DNA from: Rhyacichthys aspro | Taxonomy: Eukaryota; Chordata; Actinopteri; Gobiiformes; Rhyacichthyidae | DNA length: 64,000 nucleotides | Direction of reading: 5' to 3' | Assembly (NCBI GenBank): GCA_036850595.1 | Contig: CM072148.1 | Span: 23,703,394-23,767,393, forward strand | Shown: positions 29,601 through 38,580 of the stretch, one piece after another | Numbering within the stretch: position 1 is the first letter of the stretch | How the letters are laid out: every line of letters starts with the position of its first letter | The notes under the pieces: model-generated | The model's database searches: none | Told to the model about the DNA's origin: nothing | What the model saw: the letters and a program-made list of their open reading frames with translations, nothing else | Made by a program: the position numbers and the translations under genes

Positions 29601-30504
29601 AATTACATTAGTTTAAAGTAAACCTATAAATTTAGTCAGAAACTATTCATACACTATTTCTGCAGCTGTCATTTTTCAACAGAATAGAGCTCTGCAGTTG
29701 TATAAGTGCTCACCATGAACAAACACAGTGACGTCAGCCGGCTTCAGGCCCCAGCTTCATCATCATCATCACCAGAGTCTGCCTTTAAAAGACCTGGACG
29801 ACAGTAGTGTGACTGGTCCTACTGCTGGTCCACAGAAGGTTACCGTACATGACGTCAGAGGAGAGGACTCTGGTGATGGCAGCACGAGGCAACAGAAAAA
29901 CTCTGTTGCTTCCGTCGAAAATTTCATATAATGGTTTGATTTACAATTTCTACAAACTAAGCTCAGCAGCAGATGTGGCCTATCCCCCTGCTGATGAAAC
30001 AAAAGACGCAAGATGCTCTAGTGGAGACTCAGCGCACTGACACACTGACACCAATATTATACGGCCCTGACCCACTTCCACCAGAACACGGTGAGGACGG
30101 GTCTAACGGGCCCTGGACCGGCCACATGAGCCCGCTCAGAAGCACACAATGCTCCGGTGTTCAGTGCGCCTCCGACCGTGTGCGCTTTTGTGAAGCAGCA
30201 GTCACATCCGCACAACATCCCGGCCCTTACAGCGGAGTGAGCGGGACACGCGTGGGTCGGAACGGGCCCAGCTTCAGCCTTAGATCTCCCTGATTTGGTT
30301 GGACCTCCGGCTAGCGTCCGACCCCACCCATTAGAGCCTACCTGCAGAGCCGTACGCTTTGTGGAGCAGCCACCGCACGCTGGCGCTGACTTTGGCCCGG
30401 TTCTGGTCGTACTGGTCCAGAGGAGTCAGGTCCGGACCCGGGAGCGCGCTCTTCTTCATGGGGTCGGGACTGGAACCAGGACCGGGACCGGGAGGCTCGA
30501 CCAT
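2338..30504 (-). CDS. camsap3: camsap3, whole gene span (18 coding exons)
   Basis: Calmodulin-regulated spectrin-associated protein 3 (Nezha/Patronin family) binds and stabilises free microtubule minus ends and anchors non-centrosomal microtubules at cell junctions and the apical cortex. Eighteen exons join with GT-AG introns and unbroken phase to 4,374 nt, 1,457 residues; human CAMSAP3 is about 1,250. Visible parts: conserved N-terminal segment (DQYDQNRAKV), CAMSAP-type CH domain around residues 140-350, CAMSAP3-type motif IPFGLDSDVD near 410, coiled coils near 640-690, 763-797 and 1112-1144, and CKK domain about 1311-1445 (KLFKEPSFKSNKF, LILFRDSSCQF). The paralogue call rests on IPFGLDSDVD, GELPTIEEA and FYLHSPE, which are CAMSAP3-like rather than CAMSAP1/2-like. 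Exon 12 is unusually long and rich in Ser, Pro and Gly, explaining the extra length. Introns 12 and 14 are transposon-rich. Confidence 0.95.
2662..4403. other. camsap3 intron 17
   Basis: AT-rich intron with no recognisable exon or element. A GAACAAATGTGAAACTTTT unit is repeated in tandem near 2936-2976. Small open frames here lack similarity to known families. Confidence 0.6.
4404..4522 (-). CDS. camsap3: camsap3 exon 17, start of CKK domain
   Basis: It reads GPKLFKEPSFKSNKFIIHSA then LSRCCLAGKVNEAQKKK, the start of the CKK domain that recognises microtubule minus ends. Acceptor TTTGCAG, donor GAG|GTACAA, 119 nt, ends phase 0. Confidence 0.95.
4652..4764 (-). CDS. camsap3: camsap3 exon 16
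   Basis: It reads SRPSSPSG and DKDWDTGSNGTSPAPEYT, the linker before the CKK domain (human has RDWENGSNASSPASVPEYT). Acceptor CAACAG, donor GTACTG, 113 nt, ends phase 1. Confidence 0.92.
4911..5010 (-). CDS. camsap3: camsap3 exon 15
   Basis: It encodes GSKLTKVFSHSSLNLATT then KPQ, comparable with GSRLSKIYSQSTLSLST in human CAMSAP3. The acceptor is CTCTAG and the donor GTAAAA; 100 nt, phase 1 in, phase 2 out. Only 51 bp separate its first base from a Tc1 element. Confidence 0.88.
5062..6494 (+). mobile_element. Tc1/mariner element with terminal inverted repeats
   Basis: Inverted ends of about 31 bp, each containing tttgggcacccct, lie at 5062-5092 and 6464-6494, each bordered by TA, the Tc1 target dinucleotide. 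The element is 1.43 kb, a normal full length for the family. A second partial copy of the end motif (aatttgggcaccctt) lies inside at about 5266-5281, as in elements with subterminal repeats. It lies within camsap3 intron 14. Confidence 0.9.
5500..6310 (+). pseudogene. Broken Tc1 transposase
   Basis: The catalytic landmarks of a Tc1 transposase are visible but spread over three frames. LWTDETK (first Asp, near 5911) is in one frame, QDNDPKH (second Asp, near 6182) in another and DLNIIENLW (Glu, near 6270) in a third. Upstream, helix-turn-helix-like sequence precedes the open segment at 5673-6125. Frameshifts make the gene inactive. It sits centrally between the element's inverted repeats. Confidence 0.88.
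7385..7930 (+). repeat. CAGTGGCG-type repeat, copy 1
   Basis: Starts cagtggcgtgcttaccatta and contains tgcctagggcccccaacatg. It ends with acttgtgttagaactgacagtaaatg and aatttaatagtatta. The same segments recur in the same order at 35737-36041, where both inverted ends are kept. Here the right end is lost at the junction with the next repeat. Confidence 0.7.
7931..8175 (+). repeat. CCGTATTTTCCGG MITE, partial copy
   Basis: The segment ccgtattttccggactata and the following 190 bp match the full-length element at 17929-18279 closely. They diverge after the acacggcagt segment, so the right end is missing. Confidence 0.7.
8320..9070. repeat. hAT-like non-autonomous repeat, copy A (right part)
   Basis: The stretch tagtttataa...aaatctccac near 8335-8380 recurs near 17345-17390, and cagaggtcagcattgatc (7151) recurs near 16893. 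The right end, cggtgaatccctattc, is a rough reverse complement of the start of the copy at 16568 (agggatgcatcaatcc). Copy A has been split by the two repeats at 7385-8175. Confidence 0.45.
9690..9970 (+). pseudogene. Harbinger/PIF transposase N-terminal fragment
   Basis: The segment reads RQYVEQSNLIEQYSNDEIYA and then, after a shift of frame, PTRRSHALTVEEQELIAL. This is the characteristic start of HARBI1-like transposases (a DDEIYARYR-like motif followed by TRRSHALTxEEQxLIAL). A stop and a frameshift interrupt it, and no intact DDE core follows. Confidence 0.65.
11878..12005 (-). repeat. Truncated, inverted copy of the MITE at 14806-15086
   Basis: The sequence aagacacaccagcttgtctg and its flanks are a close reverse complement of 14918-14990. 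Terminal repeats are absent. A G-run/C-run palindrome (gggggggtgacccccccc) lies at its left edge. Confidence 0.7.
12006..14805. other. camsap3 intron 14, middle part
   Basis: Mostly unassigned intron sequence. A hAT-like tail (accgaaccgaacagg...attacacccctaat) lies at about 12610-12690. No camsap3 exon fits here in phase, and the open frames lack known domains. Confidence 0.5.
14806..15086. repeat. MITE with about 50-bp inverted ends, next to camsap3 exon 14
   Basis: The left end (tactgttacgttgtaacctt, ggttctctgagtaaagagac) and the right end (gagaaccaaagttacagcat) are diverged inverted repeats of about 50 bp flanking a 180-bp core. It ends about 20 bp from the exon 14 donor at 15106. A truncated inverted relative lies at 11878-12005. 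Confidence 0.65.
15107..15393 (-). CDS. camsap3: camsap3 exon 14
   Basis: It reads a Pro/Thr-rich stretch then GDFTRGEYARRQQLRIMDDL, EKMLRQK and a basic TRPRS segment, matching CAMSAP3 GDFTRQEYERRAQLKLMDDL. Bounded by GCTCAG and GTCAGT; 287 nt, ends phase 1. The donor lies about 20 bp from a MITE. Confidence 0.93.
15394..16015. other. camsap3 intron 13
   Basis: A repeat tail (ccctttgaggaacttgttgt...gactgggctgtacaa-like, ending ttgacttgacttgaa) lies at about 15460-15522; such tails end many fish non-LTR elements. Nothing else is recognisable. Confidence 0.5.
16016..16137 (-). CDS. camsap3: camsap3 exon 13
   Basis: It reads EGMHSEGEMAQRRAALLERQ then KRTEELRRRRHWHDQD, the charged coiled coil of CAMSAP3 (human: EMAQKRASLLERQQRRAEE). 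Acceptor GTTGCAG, donor GTGACC, 122 nt, ends phase 2. Confidence 0.93.
16345..17522. repeat. AAGTCCAAGTCAAGTC repeat split by a hAT-like insert
   Basis: Two blocks in the same orientation (16345-16450 and about 17448-17522) share aagtccaagtcaagtc and gaccacgagtcc. Between them, about 16568-17445, lies copy B of the hAT-like repeat also present around 6.7-9.07 kb. This looks like a nested insertion within camsap3 intron 12. Confidence 0.5.
17929..18279. repeat. CCGTATTTTCCGG MITE, complete copy
   Basis: The ends taccgtattttccggactata (17929) and tatagtccagaaaatacggta (18259-18279) are inverted repeats of about 21 bp with one mismatch, bordered by TA on both sides. At 351 bp and without coding capacity it is a MITE. 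Internal agccgcaccggactataagc segments repeat the end motif. Confidence 0.85.
18555..20658 (-). CDS. camsap3: camsap3 exon 12, large central exon
   Basis: This 2.1-kb exon encodes about 700 residues. It starts with SRPLSAVAFSIPFGLDSDVD, then GELPTIEEAM and GFYLHSPEEE. A MTSFAERRDSRRR motif near residue 590 and the coiled coil EEKRKSIEAQKKRIEAIF follow, and then a second coiled coil with KLTQQQQQLL. It ends with RPAELKFPPLTRVLTPPQ and GGIGFFYM before GTCAGT. Much of the remainder is low-complexity Ser/Pro/Gly-rich and probably disordered. A second in-frame-capable acceptor lies 17 nt further in, at 20641. The long plus-strand open frames here are antisense shadows. Confidence 0.94.
20828..20858 (-). 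CDS. camsap3: camsap3 exon 11, 31-nt microexon
   Basis: Between TTTTTGCAG and GTAAAG, 31 nt encode ESKSWAKKQI when read in the incoming phase 1. This leaves phase 2, exactly what the main acceptor of exon 12 requires, and gives KSWAKKQISRPLS, which lines up with KAWNRQLSRPLS of human CAMSAP3. Phase fit and similarity together make it convincing despite its size. Confidence 0.85.
20859..21516. other. camsap3 intron 10
   Basis: Holds a short hAT-like end fragment (gctctgattgttcagccgtcgatcatgatcggc, about 21008-21120). A perfect TACGTATACGTA palindrome lies at about 21318-21329. No further exon is seen. Confidence 0.45.
21517..21578 (-). CDS. camsap3: camsap3 exon 10
   Basis: A 62-nt exon reading SGSPSYIFKQPFVPISSPVS, comparable to the SGSSSPVFTF-like stretch of human CAMSAP3. 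Acceptor CGTAG, donor GTAAGA, ends phase 1. Confidence 0.82.
21804..21855 (-). CDS. camsap3: camsap3 exon 9
   Basis: A 52-nt exon (LSGILDCTSPVSGNSN) between TTTTAG and GTACCAG. Its sequence is poorly conserved, but it is the only segment joining exons 8 and 10 in phase. Confidence 0.75.
21935..22028 (-). CDS. camsap3: camsap3 exon 8
   Basis: It reads LNIMSFLAELMEWFEV then KKPDFVKPIQPIDLK, the end of the CAMSAP CH region (the human counterpart has MLAELFMCFEVLKPDFV). It is bounded by CCCCAG and GTGAGT; 94 nt, ends phase 1. Confidence 0.93.
22550..22689 (-). CDS. camsap3: camsap3 exon 7
   Basis: It continues the CH domain with VCLKDTMSVADSVYNLQLI and CPLAVEDLLYAPPLL, among the most conserved CAMSAP motifs. 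The acceptor is TTACAG and the donor GTAAGT, phase 0 at the end. It is 140 nt. Confidence 0.94.
22690..23242. other. camsap3 intron 6
   Basis: AT-rich intron with nothing recognisable beyond the splice sites of exons 6 and 7. Introns 7 (22029-22549) and 4 (25604-26057) are likewise featureless. Confidence 0.55.
23243..23381 (-). CDS. camsap3: camsap3 exon 6
   Basis: It reads IRYRKDKVQSKLTPTF then LSNGCAIAAVLHFYCPSLL, the core of the CAMSAP calponin-homology domain (human: AALAATIHCYCP). The acceptor is CATAG at 23382; the donor G|GTACTG leaves phase 1. It is 139 nt. Confidence 0.93.
23382..25567. other. camsap3 intron 5
   Basis: No exon or mobile element recognised. It contains a pure G run at about 24414-24428, a site prone to sequencing error and polymorphism. 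Confidence 0.5.
25568..25603 (-). CDS. camsap3: camsap3 exon 5, 36-nt cassette exon
   Basis: This tiny phase 0 exon encodes NQSSRWYWKLVP, bounded by TTTCAG and GTAAGT. A WYWKLVP peptide at this place is a known optional insert in CAMSAP family transcripts. Being 12 codons long, it can be skipped without changing the frame, so it is likely alternatively spliced. Confidence 0.85.
26058..26147 (-). CDS. camsap3: camsap3 exon 4
   Basis: A 90-nt phase 0 exon encoding LNQKLRESTEEEEEAPK and a short acidic linker, bounded by CACAG and GTAAAT. It corresponds to the linker between the N-terminal conserved segment and the second half of the CH region. Joining exon 3 directly to exon 4 keeps the frame open. 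Confidence 0.88.
26250..26390 (-). CDS. camsap3: camsap3 exon 3
   Basis: Acceptor TTTGCAG, preceded by a very long T tract, then KAHLGLIDALMSLAARE and LLFWVNR, matching the conserved CAMSAP motif around HLxxIDALM and LLFWV. It is 141 nt, phase 0 to phase 0, with donor GTGAGG. Confidence 0.93.
26391..27158. other. camsap3 intron 2
   Basis: Begins next to a run of about 20 T on the gene strand (26395-26415), which serves as the pyrimidine tract of exon 3. The rest shows no recognisable element. Confidence 0.55.
27159..27415 (-). CDS. camsap3: camsap3 exon 2
   Basis: The acceptor ...CCTCAG precedes 27415; the exon restores the codon begun in exon 1 and reads ENVAVELREPLYTDQYEQEH, a hallmark CAMSAP segment. 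It continues through LLLSPDFYCKV to SSAPIRM and ends in phase 0 before GTCAGT. It is 257 nt. Confidence 0.93.
27416..30341. other. camsap3 intron 1
   Basis: About 2.9 kb. A short interspersed-repeat fragment (gactggagtctatcccagca, gcccaccctggacaatggcc) lies at about 28485-28580. The part nearest exon 1 becomes CpG-rich from about 30080 and may contribute to the promoter. No exon recognised. Confidence 0.55.
30342..30504 (-). CDS. camsap3: camsap3 exon 1 (start codon)
   Basis: The ATG at 30504 opens a frame starting MVEPPGPGPG, close to the mammalian CAMSAP3 start, followed by DQYDQNRAKVSASVRWLL, the conserved CAMSAP N-terminal segment. A second in-frame Met lies 15 codons on, but the similarity before it favours the first. 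The donor is G|GTAGGC at 30341; the exon ends in phase 1 after 54 codons. The exon sits in CpG-rich DNA. Confidence 0.9.
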
Positions 30505-30600
30505 GGTCGCCGCACGAGCTCAGCACCACTGATGCATGCGCTCCCGGGATGCGACGAGATGAGCGAGGCAATAGGCGCATGCGCATAAAGGCCAGCCACA
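30505..30600 (-). promoter_or_regulatory. camsap3 proximal promoter with NRF1-type palindrome
   Basis: Directly upstream of the camsap3 ATG on the minus strand, gcgcatgcgc at 30575-30584 matches the core of the NRF1 binding motif. A related gcatgcgc half lies at about 30534-30541. The surrounding 500 bp is CpG-rich against an AT-rich background, typical of a TATA-less promoter. The transcription start itself is not visible. Confidence 0.5.
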
Positions 30601-31308
30601 ATTAGCTGCTCATTGAAGCTGAGGCAATGAGCTGCTATTGTAAGAATGTGCTGTATTTTTGATTGAAGAGTTTCAAATAATAATAACATTTAGTAATATG
30701 TCCATAATTCATACAGACTGGCCTACACCTAAACACAATAAAATATGACAATATGATTTTAATTGACACAGCAAATATATAGGCTGATGTTTTTCCTGTA
30801 TTAAAGGTGAAGTTGTAACTGCATAGAATATAGCTTACAGCACTTTGCTGTGGTTTTCCTATAGTTTATTGTTTTCACTGGTTCTGTAGTCTTCTGTAGT
30901 CTATAAAGGAATACAGTCTGATATACTCAATATTGTATTTAGGTTACAGTAGTAGCATATTGCAAGACATTATGTGAGTGAGGTGCTCTTTATCTATGCT
31001 TATAATAAAGAAAATAGGCCAATGACCCTACTGTTTCTGAAGACAGTTCTTTCTTTCTCTGTCTTTAACGTCTCAACTGGTAAACAAACATGGCATCGCT
31101 GACAATGAAGTTGCACAAAGAGAGATCTGCACGCTCAACTCGGTAAAAGTTATGCAGGGTTGCTTTGAACTAAAAGTTCAGGTAGCCTAAAAATCTGATG
31201 TGATAAGGTTGTTTTTGAACAAAAGATGTATAACTGTATAAGTGTAAACATTGTCCATTGGTCTGTTAAAAGGGCCTAGTTACAAAAACCTATTATGCAT
31301 AATAGCAA
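30600..31308. other. Upstream flank of camsap3
   Basis: AT-rich, no gene or element recognised. It separates the camsap3 promoter from the transposon block that begins near 31309. Confidence 0.5.
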
Positions 31309-31890
31309 TATACAGTGCCATGAGAAAGTGTTTACCCCATTTTTCTTTCTTTCTTTTTTCTTTTTTTTTCAGATTTGTCACACATAAATGTTTCAGAGCA
31401 TCAAACAAATTTAAATATTAGACAAAGATAACTCAAGAAAACACAAAAGGCAATTTTAAAGTGATGATTTTATTTATGAGGGGAAAAAAGCTATACAAAC
31501 CTACCTAGCCACATGTGACAAGGTGATCGCCTCCTTTGTCATGAATTAACTGATGAGAAAAAAAAAGTAATTTGCATCTATCAGTCTGGAAATGGTTACA
31601 GAGACATTTCTAAAGTTTTGGGATTCCATCCACTGTGAGAGCCATTATCCACAAATGGAGAAAATGGTGAACCTTGTGTGGCTGGACTACCAACATTACC
31701 CCAAGAGCGCAATTACAACTCATCCAAGAGAGCCCTCAACATCTAAAGAACTGCAGACTTCACTTAAGGTCTCAACAGTCAAATATTGTGGTGCTGCTTT
31801 GCTGCTTCAGGAACTGGACGACTTGCTGTGATTGAAGGAACCATGAATTCTGCTCTCTACCAAAAAATCCTGGCTTTAAGTGTGTTCTGA
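31309..31890 (+). mobile_element. Degenerate Tc1-like fragment
   Basis: It begins tatacagtgccatgagaaag, a typical Tc1 end. Farther in it carries atttctaaagttttgggattccatccactgtgagagcc, which would encode the helix-turn-helix region (SKVLGFHPxTVRAI-like). A large internal part of the transposase is missing and I could not find the right inverted repeat. Confidence 0.55.
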
Positions 31891-32075
31891 GGGATTTCCT
31901 TCCCTATGATGTCATTTTTACCAAATATGGCAAATGCAGAAAATGCCTGCTTTTTCCTTCTTCTAATCGAGGCCAACAAAACAGACTCCGACTTGGTGTT
32001 TACACAGTTCTGCAGCATGGTGCACAGGTGTACAGAGGAGAGAGAGCTTGATTTCTTGCGTGGCATGATGAAGAG

Positions 32076-33609
<1,534 letters not shown>

Positions 33610-33734
33610 GTGAAGAGGCACTTGACATGATCATGGAACCCACCACTTCTTTGATGCCCCAGTTTAATCCTCCAGGCACAGGACTAACCAATATATAAGG
33701 ACCCACCTGCTATGTCGTGGCCAGAGTTGGTAAG

Positions 33735-34210
33735 CTGATTAACAGTTTTGCTTTATTTTCACCACAAACATCACAAAACTTGCATGGGAGAAGGACGGTC
33801 CCCGAGTGGAATGACCTCAATGCCACCACCATGCGGGCTTACTTTAAAGTCGTTCTGTTGACTGGCATCTATTGTTCCCATGGCGACGCAACCTGCAGCC
33901 TATGGGATGACTAGATGGGCCAGCATTTCTTTGACAACTGACTGTCTAGACCACGACGTTGGGGAGCAGATAAGCTGGTTGCGTTTCAGGAAATTGGGAT
34001 CTGTGGACTGCCGAAGCTCCCTCGGATGTTCAATCCAGCTCTAGACATTTGTGTGGGCAAGCAACTCGTACCATACAGGGGCACTGGTAACTCCAGGAAT
34101 ACATGCCCATGAAGCTGGCCAGTTATGGTTTAAAAATGTGTCATATGCATGGAGGGTTTCTGTTTACACCGATCAGCTAGTGCGCCAGCAGAATAAAACC
34201 AGGGACGGAG
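33735..34210 (+). pseudogene. piggyBac-type transposase fragment
   Basis: The frame at 33717-33914 reads VPEWNDLNATTMRAYFKVVL then LTGIYCSHGDATCSLWDD, the start of the PGBD domain (EMRAYFGLLILAGVY-like). Further on, in broken frames, DKLVAFQEIWDLW and a YGLK-like piece occur. Stops and shifts make it dead. The related minus-strand fragment at 40302-40860 covers the next portion of the domain. Confidence 0.6.
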
Positions 34211-35189
34211 GGGCTAAGAGGGGTGACTGTTACGTGTGATAATTTTTTTTCCTCTTTTGGGTCGGCAGAGGAGCTGCCCTAAAGGCAGATTACCATGGTT
34301 GGCACAATGTGCAAAAACTGACCAGAGCTCCTCCCTCAGCTCTTCAGGGTACAGGGGACAGGCTGCCGCCTCCCCTGAACTGTTCTGTATGCTGTTGCTA
34401 TCTTTTGTTATTTTGTCATTGTTGTTCAGATTATGTTCATTTTTAGATCTTGTCCTTGTTTTTTTGTGTTGTTAGAATAAATAATAATTCTGTAAATGTA
34501 CACCATAAGTTCAACAGTAACAATCTGTTATTCCTAAAAACAGAATGTTACTGTTATGTACAAAAGGAACATTTCTTTTACAGAACTAGGATGCTTTAAA
34601 AAATCACATTACTATAAGTGTACTGTCATTATTCATTACAAATACTGATGTATACAGGGTCAAAAATATGCGTAACTTAGAGTAGTTTGTAAATTTTCTC
34701 TAAAACAGCAAAGCAGGGTAACTGTAAAATAAAATAAATAAAATAAAATAAGAAAAAATAACAGCAACATATTTTTGTTAAAACAGTAATTCAACAGTAA
34801 GATACTGTGTGACACCGCAAAACAACAGGCTTTCTTTTTTGTGAAATCAACTGGCAGTAAGAACCTGTGATTTCTACAGTACGATAATCAAAACTGTGCA
34901 GCCAGTTCGTTGCTTTTCCAGACTAAAATATTTAACAGTGCAGTAGCGTGGTCTTAGGCAGACATTTCTGGCACACTTGGTGGCCAGCAGAGGGTGCTAT
35001 TGTATCGCAAAAGAAGAATGGCTCCTAATTTATGGTAGACAAGACCTGATTACACTTTCATCACTGAATGTATATTTCTTTGTCTGAATAAGTTTTACAG
35101 TCTGTAATTATATCATCATTATTATTATTCCTTTATTTATACATTTTCAAGTAGAGTATATACATCATTTACATAAACTGAGAATGAAC
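34211..35189. other. AT-rich spacer
   Basis: No gene seen. A tggtggccagcagagggtgct segment at about 34978-35000 is a common fish repeat tail. The rest is low-complexity ACAGTAA-rich sequence. Confidence 0.45.
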
Positions 35190-35736
35190 ACATTATTCAC
35201 TAAAAACAGGAGCAAGCGCTTAAAGATGTGTTCTCCAGTTCCTGTGTCTCATGTCGGCATAAATATAATGGTACATGACAAAAAATAGATTTGAAAATGA
35301 ATGTGTACCAATAAGAGAGTCTGTGGATGAGGAGGGATGACCAGCTGACCAGAGAGTAACAGGTCCAATGATGAATGAACAATTTGCCACCTGTAATGAA
35401 TCTCAGAGCTCCGTGACAGCATCCAGCATGTGTGTGGAGAAGTTCATAATCAATATACACAACCAAAGTCTTGAAGAGGTTAGAGGGTGACAGCAACCAG
35501 CCATTTCCTGGCATTTAAATAAAAACAAGATTTATGTCGAAAATTATCCCCAATTTAAATGTAAACTTAATCTCCAGGTTTTCAGTGTGAGGCTTAAAAG
35601 TTAAATCTTCATCAATTGTTATACCAAGATATTTATTTATAAGACCTCACCTCCACCTTCTTTCTGTTGGAAAATAACATACCCATTGTCTTACTGGCAT
35701 TTGGCATCAACCTGAGCTGTAAAAATTGTGTGTGTG
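35190..35736 (-). pseudogene. LINE reverse-transcriptase C-terminal fragment
   Basis: On the minus strand, broken frames read LRLMPNASKTMGMLFSNRKK, then in another frame FKTLVVYIDYELLHTHAG and CCHGALRFITGG. This resembles the C-terminal part of a fish non-LTR reverse transcriptase (NAxKTxxMLFS; YGDxLYxHA; YHGALRFITN). Several stops show that it is dead. A MITE has inserted at its upstream end. Confidence 0.65.
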
Positions 35737-36041
35737 CAGTGGCGTGCTTACCATTACCCAAAGGTAGGCAAATGCCTAGGGCCCCCAACATGCAAGGTTG
35801 TTCCTTTTGTATTGTACACACAAGCGACAGAATGGTTGAGCCACACTGCACTTGTGTTAGAACTGACAGTAACTGAAAAGAACAATAATGTTCTCACTCT
35901 GTCAAAATCACATATTGAAGTGAATTTAATAGTATTAGTAAATTTACTCACTTCTGTATTAAGAAAAAAAAACGAGGAAAAATGAGGGAGGGCCCCCTCA
36001 AAGGTTTCCCTACGGCCCCAAATTTGCTAAGCCCGCCACTG
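35737..36041 (+). repeat. CAGTGGCG-type MITE, copy 2, complete
   Basis: It starts cagtggcgtgcttaccatta and ends gcccgccactg, giving cagtggcg/cgccactg inverted ends typical of hAT-derived MITEs; 305 bp. Internally it matches 7385-7930. I see no clear 8-bp target duplication. Confidence 0.75.
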
Positions 36042-37215
36042 AGACAAGGTCATCTGTTTTTGCACATGAGCAGATAACTGAACTGTCAGCAGTGCACAGC
36101 TGCATCAGTGAGACAGTGAGGACAACAATCAACAACAAGATACAGATAAATGCAGCTGGAGGAGAGAAGAAGAGGACAATACTAATTCATCTGACACTCG
36201 TGACCTACAGAGAATTAAGTTCAATGTAAAGGGTTGAAGTTTTCGATCACACCAAAACAGATCTCCACAGTAGACTTCTTCACAGCTACAGAATTGGCCT
36301 TAAGAAACAACAAGCTAGTTGGAACTGAAGCTGAAGAATTGAGACTTAAAGTCACACCTGCCCTGGCCTGGACAACTATGTGTTAAAGCCCAGACAGAGC
36401 CAGATTCACAACAAAAGGCCATCAACTTCAGAGAAGGTAAGTTATGCTAAGGCCCTAAGGTGGGAAATTACCCCCCATTGAAACCAACACAGGCCATTCA
36501 CCTGCTCAATGAGACTGATACTGCTTCCATCCTCTCATTGGGTAAAACTCTGGTTAAACCACTCCCTCTCAGGAATATAAACTCAGGGGATAAAACATCT
36601 TCTGTTTTCTAAACTACTGGACTGACTGCACTATGTTGTTTTCTAAAACTTCTAGATTAATAAGGTGATAAAATATTATTGGAATATAAATGGCCCTTAA
36701 TCTGTTCATCGATAAGCTTTTCAAGATTTTTGGCTAAAACACAGAGTTTTGAAATTGACCTGTAGTTATTGCAGAAGGATCACTAAATGTATGATCTTCC
36801 AAATGTAGGGAATAGAGCTTTGCTATATGGATAGATTAAAAATACAACTGTGATGCGTGCAGATTAAGTAAGGGGGAAGATTGTCAGGGCTGGCTGATTT
36901 TCTAATATCTAGATGCTTGAGCTATTTACAGAACTCACTAACAGACGAGTGAATGAAAAGGTATGGCTACTGGAGATTGGGCTCCTGGAGGTGTGGCTGG
37001 TAGAGATAGGAATTTCAGAAGTGTCATAAAACAAAGAGCTGGAGGCAACAAAGTGACTGTTAAAACAGATCAGCATCTTAGCTGTGAATCTGGACTGTAA
37101 TTGACAACCAACTGAGACTTCGTCTCTTTCTCTTCTGAATGAATTTCAGTGAGTCATTTAAATTGTTTGTTGCCTCAGATAAATAATGGGTACATTTAGC
37201 TTTTTTATTTAGAAG
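36042..37215. other. Unassigned spacer in the transposon block
   Basis: No gene or identified element. The DNA is repeat-like but I could not name a family. Confidence 0.4.
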
Positions 37216-37777
37216 AAGTGTTTGTGAAGGTTCTCAGTCATCCAGGACATTTTCAAGAAAAGGGTTTTTCTGACAAGGCATCTGGACATAAGTTTTAGGT
37301 GAAGACGTTTTATCCCACATCCAAGGGACTTTGTCAATTCTGAGTTCAACTGGAAAAATAGGGAGGGATTTAGCCTGAAACTACTGTGATTGGACAAGGC
37401 TAGACTGGTATCATAGTCGTTAGTCAGTGTGGGAGCTGATGGGGGAGTCGTTAGGCTCCTGTGAACCATTAGCATAACTGCTAACTCCAGGTGTTACTTT
37501 CATAACACCCAAATCAAAGCAGTTTCATTCTAATATGAAACTAACACCTGGAGTTAGAAGTTATGCTAATGGTTAACAGGAACCTAAACCTCCCCCACCA
37601 GCCTTGTCAAGCCTTGTCCAATCACTGTTGTCTCCGGTCAAATCCCTCCATCTGAGGGATCAATATCTCAGCTCTTTTTCCAGTTGAACTCAGAATTGAC
37701 AAAGTCCCTTGGATGAGGGATGAAACGTCTTCACCTAAAACTTATGTCCAGATGCCTTGTCAGAAAAACCTTTTCTT
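37216..37777. mobile_element. Fold-back element with 9-bp target duplication
   Basis: Long inverted arms of about 240 bp run from 37255 to about 37500 and from about 37530 to 37777. Shared arm segments include aagggactttgtcaattctg and taagttttaggtgaagacgt, each facing its complement. Identical atttagaag sequences flank the unit at 37207-37215 and 37778-37786. The arms would form a very stable hairpin. No coding capacity. Confidence 0.8.
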
Positions 37778-37786
37778 ATTTAGAAG

Positions 37787-38359
37787 CAGTACATTTATTT
37801 CAACAGACAACAGTAAAACATACCAACCAAACCCTTCCTTGTTATCTTTGTAAGAGACAAATGTCTACAGTTTCTCCAGCACAAAACTCAAGCTGTTGTT
37901 GCCTGTGGAGACACACAGTAGGCATAACAGCAAATCTCCAGAACCCGGAGACAGTATAACTGACTTTAACAGCTAGAATGAATGTAACAGAGCGGCCATG
38001 AGCCACTATATTGGTCAAAAAGAGCCGTGAGGCATATGACACTGTTTGCATTATTTTCTTTGGGTTAATATGAAGCCTGTGCCTAGAGTTTCTGTTTTTA
38101 TTTCTTTAAAACCATTTTTGTTGTTAAATAAATGCAGTTCCCTGAGTTGTTGAAGGGCAGGGGCAGTTGTTTGGGTTATGGATAGTAAATTCGTTGGTTT
38201 AGATACTGTTTTTGTTTATATCTAGAGCGGATGCTGCCAGTTTGTTACTTTAAGTTTAAATTTGGACTATACGCTAAAGAAAGGCAGGTTAGTACCTGGA
38301 CAGTTGAGTCCCCAATCAAACCATTTATAATGTAAGACTGCTTCACCACTATAGACTGA
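37787..38359. other. Unassigned spacer
   Basis: No gene or identified repeat family. Confidence 0.4.
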
Positions 38360-38580
38360 GCTGAGTTAACCTCAATCATTATGTCCTCTAAGACATCCAC
38401 ATGTATCTTAGACCCGATCCCTACCAAGCTTTTTAAAGAGGCCTTCCCCTTAATGAAACTATTTTTAATATAAGAAACACTTGTTTGGAAACAGGTTATG
38501 TCCCACAGTCTTTTAAATCTGCAGTGATTAAACATCTTTGTAGAACCAACCTTCGATCCAGGTGCCTTAAAAAATCATAG
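38360..38580 (+). pseudogene. LINE reverse-transcriptase N-terminal fragment
   Basis: Plus-strand frames read SSKTSTCILDPIPTKLFKEA and, after breaks, peptide like LDPGxLKNYRPISNLP. This is the entry to the reverse-transcriptase domain of fish non-LTR elements. It is interrupted by stops. Confidence 0.6.
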
